NCBI GenBank assembly: GCA_934650975.1
Contig: CAKUFW010000068.1
Coordinates: forward strand, 1 to 10,727
Source of the DNA: an uncultured Collinsella sp.
Lineage (GTDB): Bacteria > Actinomycetota > Coriobacteriia > Coriobacteriales > Coriobacteriaceae
DNA length: 10,727 nt
Direction of reading: 5' to 3'
Shown here: positions 1 through 6,896 of the stretch, in pieces
How the letters are laid out: every line of letters starts with the position of its first letter
Position numbering within the stretch: the first letter of the stretch is position 1
Notes under the pieces: generated by a model
Seen by the model: only the letters and a program-made list of their open reading frames with translations
What the model was told of the DNA's origin: nothing
The model's database searches: none
Program-made: the position numbers and the translations under genes

Positions 1-417
1 ATGAGCAAGGACGACCTCACCAGCAAGAGCGTCTACACGCTCGAGCACTGCTCGCGCTGCGGCAAGCCGTTCGCTCCACACAAGGAGATCGACTACGCCA
101 AGCGCCTGCTGCAGAAGGCCGGCGGCATGGAGGCCGAGCAGGCCGCCCGTACTGTCGGTATGTGCCAGGAGTGCAAGCGCGAGCTCGACGCCCTGCGCGC
201 CGCCTCGGCCGTAAAGACCGGCAACGCTGCTGGCATGGCTGCCAACGAGACGCTTGCGTCCGGTGAGCCCCAGGGCCCCGGCATGGAGTATCTGGGCGGC
301 CACGGCGTGAACCCGGAGTATATCGACCGCGAGCTCAACCCCGATGCGCCCGAGATTCCCGCCGGTCCGGCGCCGGTCGAGGGCATCATCATGGATTTTG
401 AAACGAAGGAGGAGTAA
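1..417 (+). CDS. hycF: Formate hydrogenlyase ferredoxin subunit, HycF/HyfH type (C-terminal part)
   Basis: This is probably the C-terminal part of the electron-transfer subunit that carries electrons to the [NiFe] hydrogenase of formate hydrogenlyase. The visible part has two CxxC pairs, Cys17/Cys20 and Cys55/Cys58, like a zinc ribbon. Between them is the stretch KPFAPHKEIDYA, which resembles the E. coli HycF stretch RPFAVQKEIDYA, and the second pair sits in CQECKRE, as in HycF CPECKRQ. E. coli HycF has two 4Fe-4S ferredoxin motifs before this region. None are seen here, so the ATG at base 1 is most likely an internal Met and the gene starts upstream of the window. After Cys58 the protein runs about 80 residues, much longer than the short E. 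coli tail, and is rich in Gly, Ala, Pro and Glu; its role is unknown. The next gene starts 2 bp after the stop. Confidence 0.85.
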   Translation: MSKDDLTSKSVYTLEHCSRCGKPFAPHKEIDYAKRLLQKAGGMEAEQAARTVGMCQECKRELDALRAASAVKTGNAAGMAANETLASGEPQGPGMEYLGGHGVNPEYIDRELNPDAPEIPAGPAPVEGIIMDFETKEE

Positions 418-419
418 CC

Positions 420-1202
420 ATGGCCGAACCCACGCTTTTGCCCGAGCGGCTCCAGTACCGCCCGACCAAGATCGAGCTCGACGAGAGCATCGAGAAGGCC
501 AAGGCGACCCTTCTTAAGAAGATCAAGCGCTCGGTGTACGTCTACCGTGTTGACTGCGGCGGCTGCAACGGCTGCGAGATCGAGATCTTCGGTTCCATCA
601 CGCCCGTCTTCGACGTCGAGCGCTTTGGCATCAAGGTCGTGCCCTCGCCCCGTCACGCCGATGTGCTGCTGTACACCGGTGCCGTGACGCGTGCCATGCG
701 CATGCCGGCCCTGCGCGCCTTTGAAGCCGCACCCGATCCCAAGATCGTGGTGTCCTATGGCGCGTGCGGCTGCACCGGTGGCATCTTCTACGACAACTAC
801 TGCGTCTGGGGCGGCACGGACAAGATCTTGCCGGTCGACGTCTACATCCCCGGCTGCCCGCCCAGCCCCGCGCAGACCATCTACGGCTTTGCCATGGCAC
901 TCGGTCTGCTGGACCAAAAGCTCCATGCCGAGACCACGGTGGAGGCCGCCGGCGAGCAGGCCGATATCCTGCACCCCGGCGTGCCGTACAAGCTGCGCGT
1001 TGCTATTGAGCGCGAAGCTCGCGCCATGAGCGGCTACCGTTACGGCCGCGACCTGGCCAACGAGTTTATGGATACGCTCGAGGGCGCGCCCAAGGGCGAT
1101 ATTCGCGGTGCCATGGCGCTGCTCATCGACAAGCAAGATGATCCACGCCGCGTTGAGGTGTACTCGGCGCTGCAGGATCTGGTGCTGGCCGGAGGTCGCT
1201 AG
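420..1202 (+). CDS. hycG: Formate hydrogenlyase [NiFe]-hydrogenase small subunit, HycG/HyfI type
   Basis: This is the NuoB-like small subunit of the membrane-bound group 4 hydrogenase. It holds the 4Fe-4S cluster next to the NiFe site of the large subunit (HycE/HyfG, expected upstream). Its 260 residues match the usual length (E. coli HycG 255). Seen directly are DCGGCNGCEIE (residues 45-55), GACGCTGGIFYDNYCVWGG (114-132) and YIPGCPPSP (142-150). By family, Cys49, Cys52, Cys116 and Cys146 should bind the cluster. The C-terminal AMSGYRYGRDLANEF resembles the HycG tail, which separates it from true complex I NuoB. There is no signal peptide or membrane segment, as expected for the cytoplasmic arm. 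The start at 420 is supported by AAGGAGG at 406-412, and the stop directly abuts the next ATG. Confidence 0.95.
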   Translation: MAEPTLLPERLQYRPTKIELDESIEKAKATLLKKIKRSVYVYRVDCGGCNGCEIEIFGSITPVFDVERFGIKVVPSPRHADVLLYTGAVTRAMRMPALRAFEAAPDPKIVVSYGACGCTGGIFYDNYCVWGGTDKILPVDVYIPGCPPSPAQTIYGFAMALGLLDQKLHAETTVEAAGEQADILHPGVPYKLRVAIEREARAMSGYRYGRDLANEFMDTLEGAPKGDIRGAMALLIDKQDDPRRVEVYSALQDLVLAGGR

Positions 1203-1784
1203 ATGGAGCTCACGGACCGCTCTGGCTACTTTGCGGGCCCCGGCATGCTCGGCGGCTCCTTTGGCGATGCCTCGCGCGCAAGCGACGAGGCCGCCGAGGG
1301 CGTCGTCGACCCCTGCCTGGGCCATACGCCCGACCAGGTGGTCTTCTATGAGCTCACACGTAAGTTTGTGGAGACCGAGGAAGACGTTCCCCAGGAGGCC
1401 TGCGACGTGCTGTACTACACGCTCGCCGTGGGCCACCACACCGGCGTACTCGACTGCTTTGAGCCGCGCCTGTCGGTGCCGGTGGATGTGTTCTATTCGC
1501 TCGTCGACGCGCTGTCGGAGGGGGAGGCCAAGACCAAGTTCGAGGCCATCCGCTCCTTTGGCGAGTGCCAGCTCGACAAGGCGGCGGTGCCGTCGCTGCT
1601 CGAGGCCTGCGATGCGCTGCTCGACGAGCGCGGTTTTCGCGGGTCGGCCAAGGCCGGGATCTCGGTGTTCGACGACGACTTTGGCCTGCATGCCCAGCAG
1701 GTCGCGTTCTTAATGAAGTTTCGCGATCTGGTTGAGCGCGTGCGCGATGTGTCGGGCGTGTATCTGACGGGAAGGTTGCAGTAA
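1203..1784 (+). CDS. hycH: Formate hydrogenlyase maturation protein HycH
   Basis: HycH is needed in E. coli for assembly of active hydrogenase 3; its biochemical role is not settled. The core match is clear: VVFYELTRKF (residues 46-55) and LYYTLAVGHHTGVLDC (70-85) line up with VVFSQLSRKF and VYYSLAIGHHLGVIDC of E. coli HycH. The protein is 193 residues against about 136 in E. coli. The excess is mainly an N-terminal extension of about 42 residues, rich in Gly and acidic residues, plus some extra length towards the C-terminus. The start at 1203 follows the hycG stop with no gap and has GGAGG at 1191-1195 inside hycG. An internal start nearer the homologous core cannot be excluded, but no ATG lies there in this frame. 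The TAA stop overlaps the next ATG by one base. Confidence 0.93.
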   Translation: MELTDRSGYFAGPGMLGGSFGDASRASDEAAEGVVDPCLGHTPDQVVFYELTRKFVETEEDVPQEACDVLYYTLAVGHHTGVLDCFEPRLSVPVDVFYSLVDALSEGEAKTKFEAIRSFGECQLDKAAVPSLLEACDALLDERGFRGSAKAGISVFDDDFGLHAQQVAFLMKFRDLVERVRDVSGVYLTGRLQ

Positions 1785-2287
1785 TGGGTCGCGTTGTAGA
1801 CGGTCGTGTGAACGGCGCCCCGTTTGCGGGTATCGTGCTCACGGCGGGAAGCGTGCTGCGCGCCGACGATGCCGCCGGCCCCGTGCTCTCCAAAAAGATG
1901 GAGGACGCACCCATCGCCGGTTGGTACACCATCGACGGTGGCCAAACGCCCGAGGACGACATCATCGAGGTCAAGCGCGAGCGTCCGCCTCGCCTGGTCT
2001 TGGTCGATGCCGCCGACATGGCACTGCCCGTCGGGTCCATCCGCTTGCTCGACAAGCGCGATGTGGCCCGTAAGTCGATGTTCACCACGCATTCGCTTCC
2101 TTTGTCGATTCTGATCGAAGAGATTGAGCAATCGTGTGATGATATCGTCTTCGTTGGGATTCAGCCGGGCGACACGGAGTTCTACAGCCCCATGTCCCCG
2201 GAAGTCTTTGACGCCGTCGACGCCGTGTATGACGCCGTGGCCGCCAACGACTTTTCCCACTTTGTCCGCTTGGGGCAAGAGCAATAG
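1784..2287 (+). CDS. hycI: Hydrogenase maturation endopeptidase HycI (HyaD/HoxW/HycI family)
   Basis: This nickel-dependent protease removes the C-terminal tail of the hydrogenase large subunit after Ni is inserted. The 167 residues align along most of E. coli HycI: GWYTIDGGQTPEDDI (46-60) against NWVVIDGGSAPENDI, RLVLVDAADM (70-79), TTHSLPL (101-107) and FVGIQPGDTEFY. The three nickel-binding residues known in HycI (Asp16, Asp62, His90) correspond to Asp29, Asp75 and His103 here, so an active enzyme is expected. The N-terminus is about 13 residues longer. The usual motif GNxxxGDDG reads GSVLRADDAAG: the acidic pair is kept, but Asn is Ser and both flanking Gly are Ala. The start overlaps the hycH stop (TAATG), implying translational coupling. 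Confidence 0.95.
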   Translation: MGRVVDGRVNGAPFAGIVLTAGSVLRADDAAGPVLSKKMEDAPIAGWYTIDGGQTPEDDIIEVKRERPPRLVLVDAADMALPVGSIRLLDKRDVARKSMFTTHSLPLSILIEEIEQSCDDIVFVGIQPGDTEFYSPMSPEVFDAVDAVYDAVAANDFSHFVRLGQEQ

Positions 2288-2308
2288 GAGCGCTTGTCCC
2301 TGCTGATT

Positions 2309-2318
2309 AGGAAAGAAG
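2309..2318 (+). promoter_or_regulatory. Ribosome binding site that sets the focA start
   Basis: The purine run AGGAAAGAAG lies 8 nt before the ATG at 2327. It favours that ATG over the in-frame TTG at 2294, whose 11 extra codons would cover this site and do not resemble FNT-family N-termini. Confidence 0.6.
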
Positions 2319-2326
2319 TGATTGAC

Positions 2327-3166
2327 ATGGCAGATTTCAAGGTGGAGTACCCCGCTCCCTATTGCCTGGCGCCCGCCGCGATCGAGGCCAAGACCGAGGC
2401 CGCCGGCGTGACCAAGGCCAACCTGCCGGTCGCAAAGGCCTTTCTGTTGGCAATGTTCGCCGGCGCGTTCATTGCCTTCGGCGGCCTGTTCTTTACCGTG
2501 TTCTTGAGCGATAGCACGCTGGGCTGGGGCGCCCAGCGCGTCGTGGGCGGCCTGTGCTTTTGTCTGGGCCTGGTGCTGGTGCTGGTGTGCGGCGCCGAGC
2601 TGTTTACCGGCAATTCGCTTATGGTCTGCGCGCTCAAGAGCAAAAAGATCACGCTGGTCCAGATGCTCAAGGCCTGGGTCGTCGTGTGGGTCGGCAATTT
2701 TGTCGGTGCCCTGTTCATCGTCTTTTTGGTGTACATGGCCGGCATATATAAACTTAACGGCGAGGCGGTCGCCAACTCCATGGTGAGCGTCGCCGCCGGC
2801 AAGGTGACGATCGACTGGGTGACGATCTTCTTCCGCGGCATCCTGTGCAACATCTTTGTGTGCCTGGCCGTGTGGATCGGTACCGCCGGCAAGACCGTGG
2901 TCGATAAGGTTGTGGGCATTCTGCTGCCCATCGCCGCCTTTGTGGCCTGCGGTTTTGAGCACTGCGTTGCCAACATGTACTTTTTGCCCATGGGCGCCGT
3001 GATGCATGCATGCGGCTACGGTGCCAAGGTCGCCGGCGCCGATGCGCTCAACGCTGCGGGCATTGCGTTTAACCTGTCCGCTGCCACGCTGGGCAACATC
3101 GTGGGCGGCGCGGTTCTGGTCGCGCTCGGCTACTGGTTTATCTACGCCAAGAAGTCCGAGGCGTAA
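2327..3166 (+). CDS. focA: Formate/nitrite transporter family channel, FocA type
   Basis: This is an inner-membrane pentameric channel that moves formate (and related small anions) across the membrane. The 279 residues are close to the 285 of E. coli FocA. Six hydrophobic segments can be read, beginning with FLLAMFAGAFIAFGGLFFTV, then GLCFCLGLVLVLVCGAELFTG, NFVGALFIVFLVYMAGI, RGILCNIFVCLAVWIG, VGILLPIAAFVACGFEHCVA and LGNIVGGAVLVALGYWFIYA. The FNT signature GFEHCVANMYFLPMG includes His212, the equivalent of the gating His209 of FocA. Nitrite (NirC) specificity cannot be ruled out from sequence, but its place directly after hycI points to formate. The gap from hycI is 39 bp with no clear promoter or terminator, so it is probably the last gene of the FHL operon. 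In E. coli focA is instead linked to pflB. Confidence 0.93.
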   Translation: MADFKVEYPAPYCLAPAAIEAKTEAAGVTKANLPVAKAFLLAMFAGAFIAFGGLFFTVFLSDSTLGWGAQRVVGGLCFCLGLVLVLVCGAELFTGNSLMVCALKSKKITLVQMLKAWVVVWVGNFVGALFIVFLVYMAGIYKLNGEAVANSMVSVAAGKVTIDWVTIFFRGILCNIFVCLAVWIGTAGKTVVDKVVGILLPIAAFVACGFEHCVANMYFLPMGAVMHACGYGAKVAGADALNAAGIAFNLSAATLGNIVGGAVLVALGYWFIYAKKSEA

Positions 3167-3188
3167 GGTGCCGTCCGTTTGACGTTGG

Positions 3189-3224
3189 GCCTCCCGCGGG
3201 GCGTTGCCGTGCGGGAGGCTTTTT
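3189..3224 (+). terminator. Rho-independent terminator after focA
   Basis: GCCTCCCGC (3189-3197) pairs perfectly with GCGGGAGGC (3211-3219) around a 13-nt loop, and five T follow at 3220-3224. This is a textbook intrinsic terminator, and it closes the hyc-focA transcript 23 bp after the focA stop. Confidence 0.9.
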
Positions 3225-3252
3225 GCCTTGGAGTGTGTTGTGTTTGGGCTTG

Positions 3253-3259
3253 AAAGGGG
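3253..3259 (+). promoter_or_regulatory. Ribosome binding site that sets the start of the molybdopterin oxidoreductase
   Basis: AAAGGGG lies 8 nt before the ATG at 3268. The open frame runs back to a TTG at 3223, inside the terminator T-run, which is not a believable start. Confidence 0.6.
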
Positions 3260-3267
3260 TAATCGAG

Positions 3268-5385
3268 ATGGCATTTGCTGTGGATTGCGACGGTCGCTCT
3301 GTGGTGACCACGTGCGGGGGATGCTTTGCCGATTGCGCCTTTACAGCACGCGTTGAGGATGGGCGCGTGGTGGCTGAGCTGCCGGTTGCCGGGCATCCGT
3401 GCGCGGCGCGGGCCCTATGCGCCCGTGGGCGGCATCGCCTGGCTATGCCGTTTGACGAGCGTGACCGCATTTTGCACCCCATGCGTCGCCGCCGCGATGG
3501 CTCAGGTTTCGATGCGGTGAGCTGGGATGAGGCGTTTTCGGAGATCGCGACGCGTCTTGCGGAGATTATTGACGAAAATGGTCCCCGCGCGCTGGGCATG
3601 ACGCTCGGTGTGCCCTCGTTCGACCGCTATTGGGCCTATCGCTTTATGCACGCGCTGGGGTCGCCTAACATGTACGGTGCCGACGGGGCCTGCGAGGTAA
3701 GCCGACTTACCGGCTGGGAGCACAGCTTGGGCTACAGCCCGGCGTCCGATCTGGCCCATACCGATTGCATCATGTATTTGGGGCGTTCCATTGTCGATTC
3801 GTCGACGATGGGTGCCGTTGATGCTTTGAACGATGCCCGTCGCCGTGGGGCAAAGATCATCGTAGTGGACCCGCGCCGAAGTGGTTCGGCCGCGCTTGCC
3901 GACCGCTGGCTGCGCGTGCGCCCGGGCTGCGACCTGGCTCTGCTGTTGGGTATTGCGCATGTGCTCATTGCCGAGGATCTGTACGACCACGATTTTGTGA
4001 CGCGCCATACCACAGGGTTTGATGAGTTGGCGCAGGCGGCTGGTGCGTGGACGCCCGAGTGGGCGGAGTCGATGTGCGACGTGCCGGCCGACGACATCCG
4101 TGCGACGGCGCGCGATTTGGCTGCCGCGGCGCCGGCCGCCGTGGTGGACGCGGGCTTTCATGGCGGCATCGGCATCGCATATGCCAACAGCACCCAGACC
4201 GCGCGCGCCATCTGCCTAGTCGATGTGCTGCTGGGCTGCCTGGGGCACGCGGGCGGTGCGCTCAACCCGCCGACGCCACTTGCGCTGGGCGACTTGGATT
4301 CTGTGCGCTTTGCGACGCCGCCGGTGCCGCGCGAGCCCAAGCTGGGCTCCGAGCGTTATCCGCTCGTCGATCCCGTGCGCGGCCTGTGCACGACGATTGG
4401 GCAGTCAATCCTTGCCGGCGACCTGCGTGGGCTCATTGTCTATGCCAGCAATCCCGGCGCGGGCTACGGCAACGCCGATGCGTGGCTTGGCATCTTGCAG
4501 CAGCTCGGCCTGCTTGTGACGATCGATATCCGCTGGTCCGAGACGGCGCGTGCGTCCGATTTTGTGCTGCCCGATGTGACGTATCTGGAGGCCGACCGTG
4601 GTGTGGGCACGGTCGTGGGCCGCAACGATGCGCGCGTGTTCTACCGCAATGCCGTACTGCCGGTTTTGCATGACGATACGCGTCCCGGACGGGAGATTTT
4701 TGCCGGCCTGGCTGCTGCCTGCGGCGTGGGCGAGTACTTCGACTTTACGGCGGATGACCTGGCGGCGGCCCGGGTGGCCCCGTTTGGGATCGACCTTGCT
4801 GCGCTCAAGGAGCGCGGTTGGGCCGACACGGGTGTGTCGCTACCGCCGCGTACGGACGAGCCGGTGATTCCGCTGGACGGTGGCAAGATTGCACTGGCAA
4901 GCAGCGTGTGGGAGCGTGCCGGCTTGGGTCGTGTGCCCGACTGGATCGCGCCCATGGTGGAGCCCGGTCCGGGGATGTTTCGCCTCATTAGCGGTAACCG
5001 GCCCTTTGAGTCGCACACCTCGCGCAGGCTCGCTGCGGCCGGTGCCGCCGAGGCGGGATCGGACTTGGACGCCGTGCAGATGAATGCCGATGTTGCCGCA
5101 CACATGGGTATCGCCGATGGCGAGGTCGTGGAACTCGTGAGCGACATGGGCCGCGACCGCGTGCACGTGGAGACCACACCCTATCTGCATCCGGTGTGCA
5201 TCTTTACGTCGGCGGCTCCGGGCGGGCGTTCGTTCGGTGCTGGCGCGGACGGTGTCCAAGCACTCGGCGTCGGTCCGCTCGACCACACGCCGCTGCGCTG
5301 GGACCCGCTGACGGGCGCCGCGCTCACCCAGGAAAACGCCGTTCGCGTGGAAAAGATTGCCGCGCGCGGGGATAATGACGAGTAA
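3268..5385 (+). CDS. Molybdopterin and 4Fe-4S dependent oxidoreductase (PsrA/PhsA-like, Cys-ligated), substrate unknown
   Basis: This is a 705-residue catalytic subunit of the DMSO reductase superfamily. In order, it shows a 4Fe-4S motif with Cys16, Cys19, Cys23 and Cys51 (CGGCFADC, then LCARG), the molybdopterin oxidoreductase core, the stretch ETARASDFVLPDVTYLEADR (about 432-451), and a C-terminal molybdopterin dinucleotide-binding domain (from about 570; NRPFESHTSRR). The expected Mo ligand is Cys142 in ACEVSRLTGWE, TGC codon at 3691. Formate dehydrogenases have Sec or Cys followed by His; here Glu follows, so formate dehydrogenase is not favoured. The segment with STQTARAICLVDVLLGCLG and AGG looks more like thiosulfate/polysulfide reductase chain A. 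No Tat signal is visible and no iron-sulfur or membrane partner gene is adjacent, so it may work as a cytoplasmic enzyme with a partner elsewhere. It lies between a terminator and selA; mobA, 4 kb on, could serve its cofactor. Confidence 0.88.
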   Translation: MAFAVDCDGRSVVTTCGGCFADCAFTARVEDGRVVAELPVAGHPCAARALCARGRHRLAMPFDERDRILHPMRRRRDGSGFDAVSWDEAFSEIATRLAEIIDENGPRALGMTLGVPSFDRYWAYRFMHALGSPNMYGADGACEVSRLTGWEHSLGYSPASDLAHTDCIMYLGRSIVDSSTMGAVDALNDARRRGAKIIVVDPRRSGSAALADRWLRVRPGCDLALLLGIAHVLIAEDLYDHDFVTRHTTGFDELAQAAGAWTPEWAESMCDVPADDIRATARDLAAAAPAAVVDAGFHGGIGIAYANSTQTARAICLVDVLLGCLGHAGGALNPPTPLALGDLDSVRFATPPVPREPKLGSERYPLVDPVRGLCTTIGQSILAGDLRGLIVYASNPGAGYGNADAWLGILQQLGLLVTIDIRWSETARASDFVLPDVTYLEADRGVGTVVGRNDARVFYRNAVLPVLHDDTRPGREIFAGLAAACGVGEYFDFTADDLAAARVAPFGIDLAALKERGWADTGVSLPPRTDEPVIPLDGGKIALASSVWERAGLGRVPDWIAPMVEPGPGMFRLISGNRPFESHTSRRLAAAGAAEAGSDLDAVQMNADVAAHMGIADGEVVELVSDMGRDRVHVETTPYLHPVCIFTSAAPGGRSFGAGADGVQALGVGPLDHTPLRWDPLTGAALTQENAVRVEKIAARGDNDE

Positions 5386-5438
5386 TTTGACTCAGCCGAT
5401 GTATTCGACTGATCCACGTTTGTTTTGAAAGGCCGCAC

Positions 5439-6896
5439 ATGAGCGATAGCCAGAACATGTCCGATGAGGTGCGCGCCCGCCTGCGCGCCATCCCTTCTGT
5501 CAACGAGCTGCTCGGCGAGTGGCCGGTGGTGAAGGCAGCGGGGGAGACGTGCGACGCGGTGGTCCATGCCGCCGTCACGGCCGAGCTCGACGAGGAACGC
5601 GCCGCCATCCGCGCCGGCGCCGCCCCGCGCTCCAAGCGCGAGCTGGCATCGGCCATCGAATTCCGCGCGCATCGCTCTGCGCTGCCGAGCCTTCGTCCGG
5701 CCGTTAACGCTACGGGCGTGGTTATCCATACCAACCTGGGTCGCGCCCCGCTTGCGGAGTCGGCTGCCAAGGCCGTGGCCGAGGTCGCGCGCGGGTACAG
5801 TACGCTCGAGTACAGCGTCGACACCTGCTCGCGCGGGTCACGCAAAGAGCACGCAGCGCAGCTGATCCGCTCGCTTACCGGTGCCGAGGATGCGCTCGTC
5901 GTCAACAACAATGCCGCCGCGGTGCTGCTGGTGCTGGCCACCCATGCCGCGGGCAAAGAGGTCATCGTGAGCCGCGGCGAGCTCGTCGAGATCGGCGGTA
6001 GCTTCCGCATTCCCGATGTCATGGAGGCCTCGGGTGCTCGGCTCGTCGAGGTCGGCGCCACCAACCGCACGCACCTGGCCGATTACGAGCGTGCCATTAC
6101 GCCCGATACGGCCATGATCCTGAAGGTCCACCCTTCCAACTATCGCATTGAGGGCTTTCATGAGGAAGTGAGCTCCAAGGAGCTTGCCGCGCTGGCCCAT
6201 AAGCATGGCCTGCTGTTCTACGAGGACCAGGGCTCGGGCGCGCTGCTGCCCGACGAGATTTTGGTTCGCGGCGGCGAGGAGACCACGCCGACCTCGGTTG
6301 CCGCCGGGCTCGACATCGTGTCGTGTTCGGGCGATAAGCTGCTCGGTGCCGCGCAGGCGGGCATCATCATGGGCCGTCGCGACCTGATCCAGGCCTGCGG
6401 CTCACATCCGCTCATGCGCGCCCTGCGTCCGGGCAAACTCGCGCTGACGGCGCTCGAGGCCACGCTGCGCATTTACATGGACGGCGCCGATGTTGCCCAT
6501 CGCGACATTCCGGTGCTCAGCATGCTCACGCTTCCGCAGGCTCATTTGGAGCGTCGTACGCGCAAGCTGCGCGACCTTATGGCGGCGGGGCTCGATAAGG
6601 CCGGCTGTCCTTGTGCCGTTGAGCTGGAGATTGTCGAGGAGTCATCGACCCCCGGCGGCGGTTCGCTACCTACGGTCGAGCTGCCGACGATGTGCGTTGC
6701 CGTGCGCCTTGTCGACGAGCGCCTGACGGTCGACGCGCTCAAGCGCTCGCTCGTCCAGGACTTCGACACGCCGGTCGTCACGCGCACCTCGCACGATCGT
6801 ATTCTGTTTGACGTCCGCACGCTCGTGGGCGACCGCGATATCGAGACGGCGGCGTCGACGCTTGCCGCGTGCGTTGCCAAGGCGGCGCGCCGATGA
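5439..6896 (+). CDS. selA: L-seryl-tRNA(Sec) selenium transferase SelA
   Basis: SelA is a PLP enzyme that converts Ser-tRNA(Sec) to Sec-tRNA(Sec) using selenophosphate. The 485 residues agree with bacterial SelA (about 460). The N-terminal tRNA-binding domain has RAIPSVNELL (16-25), followed by NATGVVIHTNLGRAPL (90-105), which is strongly family specific. YSTLEYSVDTCSRGSR and VNNNAAAVLLVL follow. The PLP lysine is Lys300 in SCSGDKLLGAAQAGII, matching SFSGDKLLGGPQAGII of E. coli. The start at 5439 has GAAAGG about 6 nt upstream; ATG 5457 is a possible alternative. The gap of 53 bp from the previous gene contains TTGACT (5387-5392), a good -35, but no convincing -10, so it may be read through from upstream. 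The TGA stop overlaps the selB start as ATGA. Confidence 0.97.
   Translation: MSDSQNMSDEVRARLRAIPSVNELLGEWPVVKAAGETCDAVVHAAVTAELDEERAAIRAGAAPRSKRELASAIEFRAHRSALPSLRPAVNATGVVIHTNLGRAPLAESAAKAVAEVARGYSTLEYSVDTCSRGSRKEHAAQLIRSLTGAEDALVVNNNAAAVLLVLATHAAGKEVIVSRGELVEIGGSFRIPDVMEASGARLVEVGATNRTHLADYERAITPDTAMILKVHPSNYRIEGFHEEVSSKELAALAHKHGLLFYEDQGSGALLPDEILVRGGEETTPTSVAAGLDIVSCSGDKLLGAAQAGIIMGRRDLIQACGSHPLMRALRPGKLALTALEATLRIYMDGADVAHRDIPVLSMLTLPQAHLERRTRKLRDLMAAGLDKAGCPCAVELEIVEESSTPGGGSLPTVELPTMCVAVRLVDERLTVDALKRSLVQDFDTPVVTRTSHDRILFDVRTLVGDRDIETAASTLAACVAKAARR

Noticed and set aside
93..3274. Long minus-strand open frames at 93-1691 and 1493-3274
   Set aside because: They lie antisense to the clearly recognisable hycF-G-H-I and focA genes, have low-complexity Ala/Arg/Gly/His-rich translations, and show no family motif. 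They are a product of high GC content.
3691..3693. Selenocysteine at the Mo-ligand position of the oxidoreductase
   Set aside because: The codon is TGC (Cys), not TGA, and the gene is a single uninterrupted reading frame, so no recoding is needed.
5387..5415. Full promoter for selA from TTGACT
   Set aside because: The -35 box is good, but the bases 16-18 nt downstream (around TGATCC) do not resemble a -10, so it is only mentioned in the selA entry.
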